DNA of 12,746 nucleotides from Roseiflexaceae bacterium (GTDB lineage: Bacteria; Chloroflexota; Chloroflexia; Chloroflexales; Roseiflexaceae), in assembly GCA_947462525.1 (NCBI GenBank), contig CANHPK010000016.1:1-12746 (forward strand), written 5' to 3'. The notes below the pieces were generated by a model. It searched no databases. It was given only the letters and a program-made list of their open reading frames with translations, and was not told the DNA's origin. This document shows, piece after piece, positions 1-6,028 of this stretch. A program made the position numbers and the translations under genes. Positions within the stretch are counted from its first letter, which is position 1; the number at the start of each line of letters is the position of its first letter.

Positions 1-218
1 AGGGCGGTGGCGAAGTAAAAACTTTTGGAGTGGAGTCGCGTTATTTCGTTGCAAATACCATACGCCGCATCGCGTTCGTGCTGGGTAATCACGTGCTTTG
101 CGGTCGACAGGCGATGATGTTCGGTGTGTTCGATGAAGTGTTTGAGGGTTTCGAGGAGGGCTGCTGCATCACCTGCAGGTGGACGAAGAATGCCGCTCGT
201 CTGTTGATTGCTGACCAT
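1..218 (-). CDS. crtB: Phytoene synthase, N-terminal part (cut by window edge)
   Basis: Only the first 72 codons are in the window. Family knowledge: phytoene synthase condenses two geranylgeranyl diphosphates to phytoene, the first committed step of carotenoid synthesis, at the inner face of the membrane. Seen: residues 55-72 read GICNEITRLHSKSFYFAT, which fits the conserved N-terminal block of squalene/phytoene synthases (SKSFYFAT). The start is the ATG at 218, preceded by GAGGA about 6 nt upstream. The catalytic Asp-rich motifs lie outside the window, so squalene-type relatives (HpnC/HpnD) cannot be fully excluded. The neighbouring cobalamin-type MerR regulator is the classic partner of carotenoid genes and favours crtB. 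The gap to that regulator is 118 bp and carries a separate promoter. Confidence 0.85.
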   Translation of the reverse strand, partial: MVSNQQTSGILRPPAGDAAALLETLKHFIEHTEHHRLSTAKHVITQHERDAAYGICNEITRLHSKSFYFATA

Positions 219-302
219 ATGATTCCTCACCCGGTGTCACCATGGGTGTGTTGGTATACGCGGTACTACAGTGATTTACGAATAGAAAACGGGTATGGAT
301 GT

Positions 303-340
303 ATTATACCGATTTTGAGAGGGTATCTACGTGTAGTTAC
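303..340 (-). promoter_or_regulatory. Putative crtB promoter with overlapping operator-like palindrome
   Basis: On the minus strand a perfect TATAAT (-10) lies at 308-303, about 85 bp before the crtB start. No good -35 hexamer is present at 16-18 bp. In its place is an imperfect palindrome, GTAnCTACnnGTAGnTAC (323-340), and just upstream the motif TTGCAACGT (347-339), which overlaps the last codons of the regulator gene. A perfect -10 without a -35, beside a palindrome, fits a regulated promoter. That CarH binds here is an inference. Confidence 0.5.
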
Positions 341-1272
341 GTTGCAAGAACACTACTCACTTGCTCTACAAGCTCGCGTGCATCGTGACCAAAAAAGTAC
401 CCTGGCATGGATGTGCGCAGTTCGGGGTTCACATTGAAGATGCGGCCACCGTAGCCGAATTTGACGGCGGGGAAGTCTTTGGTGACTGCTTGGGCGACAT
501 CGAGGGATGCCATTGCGGCATCAATGGTGGTCGCCGATAACAGGACCATCGCAGGCTTGACCTTGGCTACGGCTTCGAGCAGGTCGGCTTTGGGCACCCG
601 CGCACCCAAATAGACCACGCGGTAGCCACGCCGGAGGAGGAACAAACTTGCGTACAAAATACCCAGATCATGGAGCTCGGTCGGTGCACAGGCAACGATG
701 ATGGTTTCGTGCATTGCGACCGATTCGAAGATATTGATGAGGCTCGAGAGCTTGCGCCGGATAAACTCGGTTGCGTAGTGTTCGCTGGCGATGTTGATTG
801 TGCCGTTGTGCCACAGTTCGCCGATTTCGACCATGGTGGGTTGGATGAGTTCGAGCAATACGTGTTCGAACTGGTGTATCGAGAATGCCTCGCTCAAGAT
901 ACGTTCTGCGATGGTCGAATCATACGAAATCAGTGATCGCGAGAGTTCGCTGACCATTTGATCGAGACTGCGTGTCGTCGTCGTACTGGGCAAGATGAGG
1001 GAATCATCTTCTTCGAGCACATTCGTCAACAAGAGGACGGCGTGACTGATATTCATCCCTTCGGCGGTCCGATCGCGGAGCCAGCGAATGATAGTGATAT
1101 CGCGTTCGGAGTAGAGCCGATGGCCGCCTTGTGTCCGTTGTGGACGCGGCACGCCATAGCGACGCTCCCAAGCACGGAAGGTGTCGGGTGGCACGGACGT
1201 CTCGATCGAGACTGCTTTGGTGTTGAAAATAGGTGTTGCAGAGAGTTGCACGAGCGATGGTGGTGGTTCCAT
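337..1272 (-). CDS. MerR-family, cobalamin-binding photoreceptor repressor (CarH/LitR type)
   Basis: 311 residues. Family knowledge: CarH/LitR proteins use adenosylcobalamin as light sensor. They bind DNA as tetramers in the dark, repress carotenoid genes, and fall apart when light breaks the Co-C bond. Seen, in order: a MerR winged helix-turn-helix at about 16-80 (DTFRAWERRYGVPRP, GGHRLY); a helical cap with the Wx9EH motif that marks the photoreceptor branch (W154, E164, H165); a Rossmann B12 domain at about 188-311 with ExHxxG (E199, H201 as lower axial ligand, G204), S246 in LLSAT, and GGRIF at 275-279. All B12 ligands are intact, so light sensing is likely. The ATG at 1272 follows GGAAGGA at 7 nt. 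The next gene downstream is crtB. A plain B12-dependent but light-blind CarA-type repressor is the alternative. Confidence 0.92.
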   Translation of the reverse strand: MEPPPSLVQLSATPIFNTKAVSIETSVPPDTFRAWERRYGVPRPQRTQGGHRLYSERDITIIRWLRDRTAEGMNISHAVLLLTNVLEEDDSLILPSTTTTRSLDQMVSELSRSLISYDSTIAERILSEAFSIHQFEHVLLELIQPTMVEIGELWHNGTINIASEHYATEFIRRKLSSLINIFESVAMHETIIVACAPTELHDLGILYASLFLLRRGYRVVYLGARVPKADLLEAVAKVKPAMVLLSATTIDAAMASLDVAQAVTKDFPAVKFGYGGRIFNVNPELRTSMPGYFFGHDARELVEQVSSVLAT

Positions 1273-1306
1273 GTCTTCATCCTTCCCTGCTAAACGTCAA
1301 TAGCAT

Positions 1307-1335
1307 ACCGTACCACGTTGCAAAGTATTTGTCAA
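1307..1335 (-). promoter_or_regulatory. Putative promoter of the MerR/B12 regulator
   Basis: On the minus strand a perfect -35 TTGACA (1335-1330) is followed after 17 bp by TACGGT (1312-1307, 3 of 6 matches to TATAAT). The spacer contains TTGCAACGT (1323-1315), the same 9-mer found just upstream of the crtB -10. This suggests autoregulation by the encoded protein, which is an inference. Confidence 0.5.
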
Positions 1336-1364
1336 GGTTTGTGAGGCTTTTTGCACAGTATCAA

Positions 1365-1391
1365 ACGCGCATGCGTACGCGCAGTGCGCAT
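1365..1391 (-). terminator. Terminator-like hairpin after the beta-propeller gene
   Basis: Eleven bases after the stop codon at 1402, the minus-strand transcript folds as ATGCGCA-C-TGCG-CGTA-CGCA-TGCGCGT: 11 pairs with one bulged C and one G-U pair. The tail is only TTTGAT, so this is a weak intrinsic terminator at best. It separates the operon from the regulator promoter downstream. Confidence 0.4.
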
Positions 1392-1401
1392 CAGAAATGA
1401 C

Positions 1402-2220
1402 TTACAACAAGCGGGCGGGAACAATCGTGTGTATGCTCCCCAATTGGGTTTTGATGGCTTCCCAGTGGCTCCCGCGCGTCGCACTATACCAGAGTGTGCC
1501 GTGGGTATCTGCCCCCCAGAGCCGATCGGGGTGGTAGGGGGTGTGTGCAATGCAGACAAGCCCGGGCGCATCGGGAGAGTGTTGCCAGTCCGTATCGTAG
1601 ATCCAGAGGGCGCTCCCATCGCTGCCAATCACACGTGCAGGTGTGCCGGCGCAGACCGCAACGGTGCGCACCGCGATTGGTGGTGCGGCGATGGGGGCAT
1701 CGTCGACAATCCAATTGCCGGTTGTGGAGCATGTGACGGTGTGGAGCCCATCGTGACTGGCGACCTGATATGCCCACGGGTCATCGGGCTGCCAGCTGGT
1801 GCCGCCGTCAGGGCTTGTGTGGGCGCGTGTCGCCGTGCTGATGGCAAGGCGGTCATTGATGACGGAGATGCGTTCGGCAGTGCCGATGCGGCGCCACTGT
1901 GCCCCGCTGTCGGTGCTTAGGATGGCGTCGCTGTCGGTGCGTGCCAGGATGGTCGTGGGGGTGGTGCGTGAGGGGGCAAAAGCCATGATGCCGAGTTCGA
2001 TGGGGTCACTCCAGTGTTGCCCGCCGTCGGTGCTTTCGTAGAGGTGCTCGGCATCACTACAGAGGACGTGCGTCGGGTCATCGGGCTTGGCCCAGACTGC
2101 GACGATGTCGCTCCCGGGGAGTGAATGCCCACTGCGGAGCCAACGGCCGATACCGCCCGGATTGCTGAACTGGAGTAATCCGGTGTCGGTCCCGACAAAC
2201 AAGAGTTCTGCTTTGGCCAT
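1402..2220 (-). CDS. Asp-box (BNR) repeat beta-propeller protein
   Basis: 272 residues, no signal peptide or membrane segment, so probably cytoplasmic. Seen: Asp-box motifs SxDxGxxW at 63-70 (STDGGQHW), 102-109 (STDSGAQW) and 136-143 (SPDGGTSW), plus a degenerate one at 246-253 (ATRGSHW). The spacing is about 35-40 residues in the first half; the fourth box is much further on. These motifs mark blades of sialidase/sortilin/Ycf48-like propellers, which serve as binding scaffolds or hydrolases. No catalytic residues could be assigned, so the function is unknown. The ATG at 2220 follows GAGGA at 4 nt, and the gene starts 15 bp after the methyltransferase stop. It is the last gene of the rhodanese-methyltransferase-propeller operon. 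Confidence 0.8.
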   Translation of the reverse strand: MAKAELLFVGTDTGLLQFSNPGGIGRWLRSGHSLPGSDIVAVWAKPDDPTHVLCSDAEHLYESTDGGQHWSDPIELGIMAFAPSRTTPTTILARTDSDAILSTDSGAQWRRIGTAERISVINDRLAISTATRAHTSPDGGTSWQPDDPWAYQVASHDGLHTVTCSTTGNWIVDDAPIAAPPIAVRTVAVCAGTPARVIGSDGSALWIYDTDWQHSPDAPGLVCIAHTPYHPDRLWGADTHGTLWYSATRGSHWEAIKTQLGSIHTIVPARLL

Positions 2221-2235
2221 AGAATCCTCGCTGTA

Positions 2236-3018
2236 TTAGGAGCGCCGTAGCGCCCGGATGGTCTGGACGATGCCGGTCTGTTGGCGGTCGGTCAGCGACC
2301 AGCCGGCGTGGGTGAGTGCGGTCGGGATGTCGTCGGCGCCAAAGAGGGTAATGCCCCCAAGCCCGAGCACCCGTGGACTGTGGGCGCCGGTCCGGAGCAG
2401 GTGCATGCTGTAGAACGTCGCAGCAGGGGTGCTGATGCGAGTAACCTCGGCCCAGATACGGGGGAGGTCCTCCATCTCGTTGAGGGAACCGCCGATGAGC
2501 GTGCAATCGACGCTGGCTGTCGCCAATGGGAGTGCCCGCGCGTCGGCGCGCACATAGGTAATGGCCAGCTGGGCTGCCGTGGCACGACGCTGGGCGTCGA
2601 TGAGCATGGGGAGTGATCGATCGATGCCGATGACCGTTGCCTGCGGGTGCTGTAGGGCCGCAGTGCGCGCGTATAGTCCGTTCGAGCAGGCCAGGTCGAG
2701 GATGACGTGTGCATCGTTGGGGATGGCTGCGGCGACCGCCGTGAGCTCACGGCTATAGGGGAACGGTTGTCCACTCAGGATCGACAACGAGCGTGGTCGC
2801 CACAGGCGTTCGTAGGCCCAGGCGGTGATACGCCACTCGTTGCTCCAGGCAGCGATGCTCTGTGGCCGTGGGGCACCCAGCAGGTCGATGACGCCCCCGT
2901 GCACGGGGAACCGGTGGCCGCTGCGACAGACGACGGCGTGCGTTGGAGTGCCGGGTGCCCAATCGAGGGCGGCGCCACAGGTCGGGCAGACGATACATGT
3001 GGGGATGCTGGTGTGCAT
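2236..3018 (-). CDS. Class I SAM-dependent methyltransferase with N-terminal zinc ribbon
   Basis: 260 residues. Seen: a Cys-rich N-terminal ribbon (C8, C11, C14, then C31 and H35 in CRSGH) followed by FPVHGGVIDLL, the arrangement found before RlmA-like and UbiE-like methyltransferases. The Rossmann domain follows: motif I at 106-114 (ILDLACSNG), the acidic ribose-binding D133 in GIDRS, then ADARALPL at 158-165 and a motif IV-like region near 171-184. The substrate (rRNA, quinone or other small molecule) cannot be told. The family places it in the cytoplasm. The start is the ATG at 3018, which shares one base with the TGA of the upstream rhodanese (TGATG). No Shine-Dalgarno is visible, so translation is probably coupled. 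A TTG one codon earlier is possible but less likely. Confidence 0.85.
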   Translation of the reverse strand: MHTSIPTCIVCPTCGAALDWAPGTPTHAVVCRSGHRFPVHGGVIDLLGAPRPQSIAAWSNEWRITAWAYERLWRPRSLSILSGQPFPYSRELTAVAAAIPNDAHVILDLACSNGLYARTAALQHPQATVIGIDRSLPMLIDAQRRATAAQLAITYVRADARALPLATASVDCTLIGGSLNEMEDLPRIWAEVTRISTPAATFYSMHLLRTGAHSPRVLGLGGITLFGADDIPTALTHAGWSLTDRQQTGIVQTIRALRRS

Positions 3019-3344
3019 CAATAGCGTGGAATCGTCGGGTCGATGCGGGCAGACCAGTCGTCAATGCCGCCGTCCATGGTGGCGACGTTGGTATAGCCGT
3101 AGCGACTTGTCAGGGCGGCAGCGACGTGCTCGCTGCGCATGCCGTGGTGGCAGATGACGACGATGGCTGCGTCTTTGGCGAACGACTCGATCCAACTGGC
3201 CGAGGTGCTGATGGGGCAGAGGATGGTGCCTTCGATGCGAGCGATGGCGTACTCGTGCGGTTCGCGCACGTCGATGATGATGGTATCGGGCTGACTGGTG
3301 CGGAGTGCCTGGACGTCGTGGGTGCTGATGTGGCGGTAACTCAT
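3018..3344 (-). CDS. Single-domain rhodanese-like sulfurtransferase
   Basis: 108 residues, a single cytoplasmic rhodanese domain (GlpE/PspE-like size). Family knowledge: such domains carry a persulfide on the active-site Cys and pass sulfane sulfur to acceptors such as cyanide, thiols or biosynthetic proteins. Seen: DVREPHEY at 25-32, the active-site loop CHHGMRS at 65-71 with nucleophile C65, and the closing motif DGGIDDW at 91-97. All key positions are intact. It is the first gene of a three-gene operon; its stop overlaps the methyltransferase start. The ribosome binding site is weak (AGAAG, about 10 nt upstream). The physiological acceptor is not visible from context. Confidence 0.9.
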   Translation of the reverse strand: MSYRHISTHDVQALRTSQPDTIIIDVREPHEYAIARIEGTILCPISTSASWIESFAKDAAIVVICHHGMRSEHVAAALTSRYGYTNVATMDGGIDDWSARIDPTIPRY

Positions 3345-3385
3345 GGTAGTCGTGACTTCTAGACTGTGTGAACGATGCTGTGCTT

Positions 3386-3391
3386 ATTATA
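3386..3391 (-). promoter_or_regulatory. Putative -10 element before the rhodanese operon
   Basis: A perfect TATAAT on the minus strand lies 41 bp upstream of the rhodanese start, just past the terminator of the preceding secreted-protein gene. No convincing -35 is found at the normal distance, where the terminator stem lies. Only the -10 is supported. Confidence 0.4.
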
Positions 3392-3401
3392 TGCGCGGAT
3401 G

Positions 3402-3435
3402 AAAAACACCCCACGCGCCACAGCGCATGGGGTGT
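3402..3435 (-). terminator. Rho-independent terminator of the secreted-protein gene
   Basis: In the minus-strand transcript a 13-bp stem (arms ACACCCCATGCGC and GCGCGTGGGGTGT, one T-G pair) closes a TGTG loop and runs straight into TTTTT. It begins 15 bp after the TAA at 3450, so it terminates that gene and insulates the rhodanese operon. Confidence 0.92.
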
Positions 3436-3449
3436 GATTGCTCTGGTGA

Positions 3450-5198
3450 TTAGGGTACGACGGGTGGGATGATAGTCATATAGAGCTTCTGGGCAGCGTT
3501 GCCGCTATTGGCGACGGGGGCTATGGCTTGGATGTCAATGGCAAACGTACCAGCTGCCCAGGTCGCAGACTTGGCAGTGAAGCAGCTTTTGATGTCGGCG
3601 GTCTTCCAGGCAATGGTATAGGTAGGATTGCCTGCGAGCGTCCCCGTCGGTGCACCGATGGTGTCGCTGGCACTGTCGCTGACCATGGCGCCATCGCATC
3701 GGCCGGGAGCGGCGCCGGAGTCACCGTCCATGGCATTGGGGATGTCGGGGTAATACTGGAGCTTGCCGATGTCGTAGTAGGCGACGGGCGTGACCGCCTC
3801 ACCCTCGATGGCCAGGCGTTGCGGGCGGAATATTTTGACACACAGGGTCTGATCGGCACTCGCCGCAATCGACACACGACTGCTCTGTGAACCATAGCGC
3901 GTATCACTCCCCGCATACGTATTGGAGCTATACGTCGCCGTATCACAGGCAGACGCAGTCGTGTCGGCACTCGTGCCAACGGCGACAATCATCGGGTGAC
4001 TGATGAAGACAAACGTCGGCGAGGTGACAAACTCGTACTGTTTGCCGTCGGCGGTGGTGACGCGTTGCATGAAGGTATCTTGGCCGCTGATTTCGCAGGT
4101 GGGATCACACGTAAAGGTATATGGTGACAGGCCTGCCACCTCGGTGTTGTTCATTTTGCCGTTGCCCACGGTCCACTGCACGTCGCTGCCGCTGGTGGGC
4201 AACTCGACATAGTCCGTCGGCGCATAGGGCACGCTGATGCCCTTGAACTCGGTCTTGGTGACATTGCTGCCGCAGACGACCGTGATGCGCTGGATGGCAT
4301 ACGACAGGGTGGCGGTCAAGGCGCTCGAAGTCGTGGCTTTGCTGGACTCATAGCTCGTCCCCTGGGCATAGGCGTTAACGGTGCCAGAAAAGTCAGGCTG
4401 GGTTGCTTTGAAATTGCTGAACAGCGTGAACGAGGCTACTGACTCGCACAATACACCCGTACTCGGCGGGGTCAGCATACCGCTGGTGTCAGCGAAGTCT
4501 GGGATGGTGTCGCCGTCGTCGCTGACGTCAAAGGCGTTGATGATGCCGTCGAGGTCAGCATCGGCACCGTCGAGAAAGTCTACTGCCGTGGCTGCTGCCC
4601 GGTCTTCGGTACGGGCCGAGGCGGCTTTGCCGTACGTCCCGATGCCTTTGGGCACACCCGTGACTGCCGATACGGCCGACGTCGCAGCCAGCGCGTATTT
4701 GGTGGCGGTATAGGCATAGCCCTGGCCTTTGGATTTGGTTTTGACCGTGATAGCGCCCAGATTGAGGGTCGCCTGGGCAGGGGTCAATGCGTTGAGTGTG
4801 CTCGACACCTTGGTCGAGGCGGTGCGTGTCGCACTGGCCCAACTGATGATGACGGGACCGAAGTAGTCGCCGTCTTTGTCGATGAGGTGGAATCCAATGC
4901 CAGCGGGAATTTTGCCGCTGACGAGGGCGATCGACGATGATTTTTGGTTGAGGGTGGTCGTCGCGGTGGTAATTTTCTTGGAAAAAACCACTCGTCCGGT
5001 TTTGGACATGCCGAGCAGGGTATAGCCGATGATTTTGGAGCCACCTACATTGGTATCGCCGGCAGCACCGACGATAGTCGCTTTGACCGTCAATTGGGCC
5101 GAGGTGACGGCTGCCTGGGTCGTCAGGCGCGGGGTGAAGCTGAGCAGTATGGCACAGACGATGAGCATACTGCGACCAAGCCAGTGGAGACGATGCAT
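3450..5198 (-). CDS. Secreted protein of unknown function with a thrombospondin type 3-like calcium motif
   Basis: 582 residues; I do not recognise a named family. Seen: a signal peptide at about 1-30 (basic start, hydrophobic core MLIVCAILLS, cleavage likely after TTQAA), then a Ser/Thr/Ala-rich beta-type region. An Asp-rich stretch at 210-237 (DGADADLDGII, DVSDDGDTIPD) resembles one thrombospondin type 3/calcium-binding repeat. Scattered later Cys residues (CESV, VVCG, CDPTCE, ACDT, TLCV, RCDG, SCFT) could form disulfides. There is no C-terminal anchor or LPXTG, so it is probably released or loosely surface-bound. The ATG at 5198 follows AAAGGGTG at about 6 nt. It is a single-gene unit with its own promoter and terminator. 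Roles in surface structure or adhesion would be guesses. Confidence 0.8.
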   Translation of the reverse strand: MHRLHWLGRSMLIVCAILLSFTPRLTTQAAVTSAQLTVKATIVGAAGDTNVGGSKIIGYTLLGMSKTGRVVFSKKITTATTTLNQKSSSIALVSGKIPAGIGFHLIDKDGDYFGPVIISWASATRTASTKVSSTLNALTPAQATLNLGAITVKTKSKGQGYAYTATKYALAATSAVSAVTGVPKGIGTYGKAASARTEDRAAATAVDFLDGADADLDGIINAFDVSDDGDTIPDFADTSGMLTPPSTGVLCESVASFTLFSNFKATQPDFSGTVNAYAQGTSYESSKATTSSALTATLSYAIQRITVVCGSNVTKTEFKGISVPYAPTDYVELPTSGSDVQWTVGNGKMNNTEVAGLSPYTFTCDPTCEISGQDTFMQRVTTADGKQYEFVTSPTFVFISHPMIVAVGTSADTTASACDTATYSSNTYAGSDTRYGSQSSRVSIAASADQTLCVKIFRPQRLAIEGEAVTPVAYYDIGKLQYYPDIPNAMDGDSGAAPGRCDGAMVSDSASDTIGAPTGTLAGNPTYTIAWKTADIKSCFTAKSATWAAGTFAIDIQAIAPVANSGNAAQKLYMTIIPPVVP

Positions 5199-5251
5199 GA
5201 CTGCACCCTTTCTGTCGAGAACGTATTGGCAAAAAATCGATTGTTACGCGG

Positions 5252-5281
5252 AGTATAGCAGAATGTATTTTTAATTGTCTA
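5252..5281 (-). promoter_or_regulatory. Putative promoter of the secreted-protein gene
   Basis: On the minus strand TAGACA (5281-5276, 5 of 6) and TATACT (5257-5252, 5 of 6) are separated by 18 bp of A/T-rich spacer. This is a good housekeeping-type promoter 54 bp before the start codon. An A/T-rich tract upstream could act as an UP element. Confidence 0.65.
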
Positions 5282-5335
5282 TGAAAAAATACGAGAATTG
5301 GATTTTTTACATAAAAAAGCATTCGTGTGGGGGAC

Positions 5336-5372
5336 AAAAAACTGCTCCCCCCGCGTGTGCGGAAGGAGCAGT
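5336..5372 (-). terminator. Rho-independent terminator of the iron-sulfur carrier gene
   Basis: In the minus-strand transcript a 14-bp stem (ACTGCTCCTTCCGC with GCGGGGGGAGCAGT, two central U-G pairs) with an ACAC loop is followed by six T. It starts 16 bp after the TAA at 5389. Confidence 0.93.
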
Positions 5373-5388
5373 CGGTGAACAAAAAGGC

Positions 5389-5841
5389 TTAGGCGTTGCC
5401 GCAGCTGCCGCAACCGCCGCCGCTATTGCTGTACTCGTCAGCATCGGCGCCGCCCTCTTCTTTGGAGCGGAACGAGTGACCACAGCCACAGCTCGAGACT
5501 GCGTTGGGGTTGTCGATTTTGAAGGCGCCCTGGAGCATGTTGTCTTGCTGGAACGAGATAACTGCGCCGTCGAGGTAGCGAGCGCTGATGGGGTCAAGCA
5601 TGACCTTGAGGCCGTGGGCCTCCCAATTGGTGTCGCCGTCGCGGGCCTCGTTGTCGAATGTCATGCCGTACTGCAGGCCGGAGCAACCGCCGCCCGAGAC
5701 GAACACGCGCAGCGCGTAGTCGCTGATGTCGCGCTCGGCCATCATGGCCAACAATCGCTCTGCAGCGGCTGGCGTAATATTGACTGCGGGCGCCACGGGC
5801 ACAAACTCGCGGAGCTGGATGTTTTGATCGAGCAATGTCAT
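5389..5841 (-). CDS. A-type iron-sulfur cluster carrier (HesB/IscA/ErpA family)
   Basis: 150 residues. Family knowledge: A-type carriers accept Fe-S clusters from the scaffold and hand them to apoproteins in the cytoplasm. Seen: ITPAAAERL at 22-30, FVSGGGCSGLQYGM at 47-60 with C53, and SSCGCGHSF at 117-124 with C118 and C120, which completes the three-Cys ligand set. Odd point: a Gly/Ser/acidic tail ends in GGGCGSCGNA, adding C144 and C147 beyond the usual end of about 110-120 residues. The frame is open far upstream, but the ATG at 5841 has AAGGAGGT 5 nt before it and the promoter maps just upstream, so longer starts are rejected. It is monocistronic, without isc/suf genes beside it, and divergent from dinB. 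Which subgroup (IscA, ErpA, SufA) it belongs to cannot be told. Confidence 0.93.
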   Translation of the reverse strand: MTLLDQNIQLREFVPVAPAVNITPAAAERLLAMMAERDISDYALRVFVSGGGCSGLQYGMTFDNEARDGDTNWEAHGLKVMLDPISARYLDGAVISFQQDNMLQGAFKIDNPNAVSSCGCGHSFRSKEEGGADADEYSNSGGGCGSCGNA

Positions 5842-5867
5842 CACTGACCTCCTTGTGAGAAATTCTG

Positions 5868-5886
5868 ATGAATACGATGTATTCAT
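5868..5886. promoter_or_regulatory. Perfect inverted repeat at the start of the iron-sulfur carrier transcript
   Basis: ATGAATAC-gat-GTATTCAT: two perfect 8-base arms around 3 bases. It begins about 7 bp past the -10 of the carrier promoter, so it covers the expected transcription start and early leader. It may be an operator for a repressor or a small 5' hairpin. It does not match the IscR or SufR consensus I know. Confidence 0.55.
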
Positions 5887-5892
5887 TGCGTG

Positions 5893-5921
5893 AGTATAGC
5901 AGAGAAGTTTTGTACTGACAA
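5893..5921 (-). promoter_or_regulatory. Promoter of the iron-sulfur carrier gene
   Basis: On the minus strand TTGTCA (5921-5916, 5 of 6) and TATACT (5898-5893, 5 of 6) are exactly 17 bp apart, 52 bp before the start codon. This is the best sigma-70 type promoter in the window. Confidence 0.75.
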
Positions 5922-5979
5922 CCCTTGTATGCCGGCACATGACAATTCGCTCTCCCCGCCATATTCCCTCTCGACTTTT

Positions 5980-5995
5980 TAGAACATTTGTGCTA
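5980..5995. promoter_or_regulatory. LexA-like (SOS) box before dinB
   Basis: TAGAACATTTGTGCTA is an imperfect palindrome, TAGnACnnnnGTnCTA. It matches 7 of 8 fixed bases of the Gram-positive type LexA box GAAC-N4-GTTC. It lies 33 bp before the dinB start, where promoter elements are expected (GCTAAT at its right end could be a -10). Damage control of dinB by LexA is well known in other bacteria; here it is inferred. Confidence 0.6.
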
Positions 5996-6028
5996 ATCTC
6001 AATACCAGCACAGCAAGGAGTCATGGGT

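Noticed and set aside
30..437. 135-codon open frame on the plus strand
   Set aside because: It lies opposite crtB and the regulator; the minus-strand reading gives clear family motifs and a proper ribosome binding site.
1351..1920. 189-codon plus-strand open frame
   Set aside because: Antisense to the beta-propeller gene, which has Asp-box motifs; the plus frame has no recognisable domain and only arises from GC-rich codon bias.
4555..5382. 275-codon minus-strand frame overlapping the secreted-protein gene start
   Set aside because: It is the shifted frame of the same gene, Arg/His-rich, and runs across the promoter and terminator between the two real genes.
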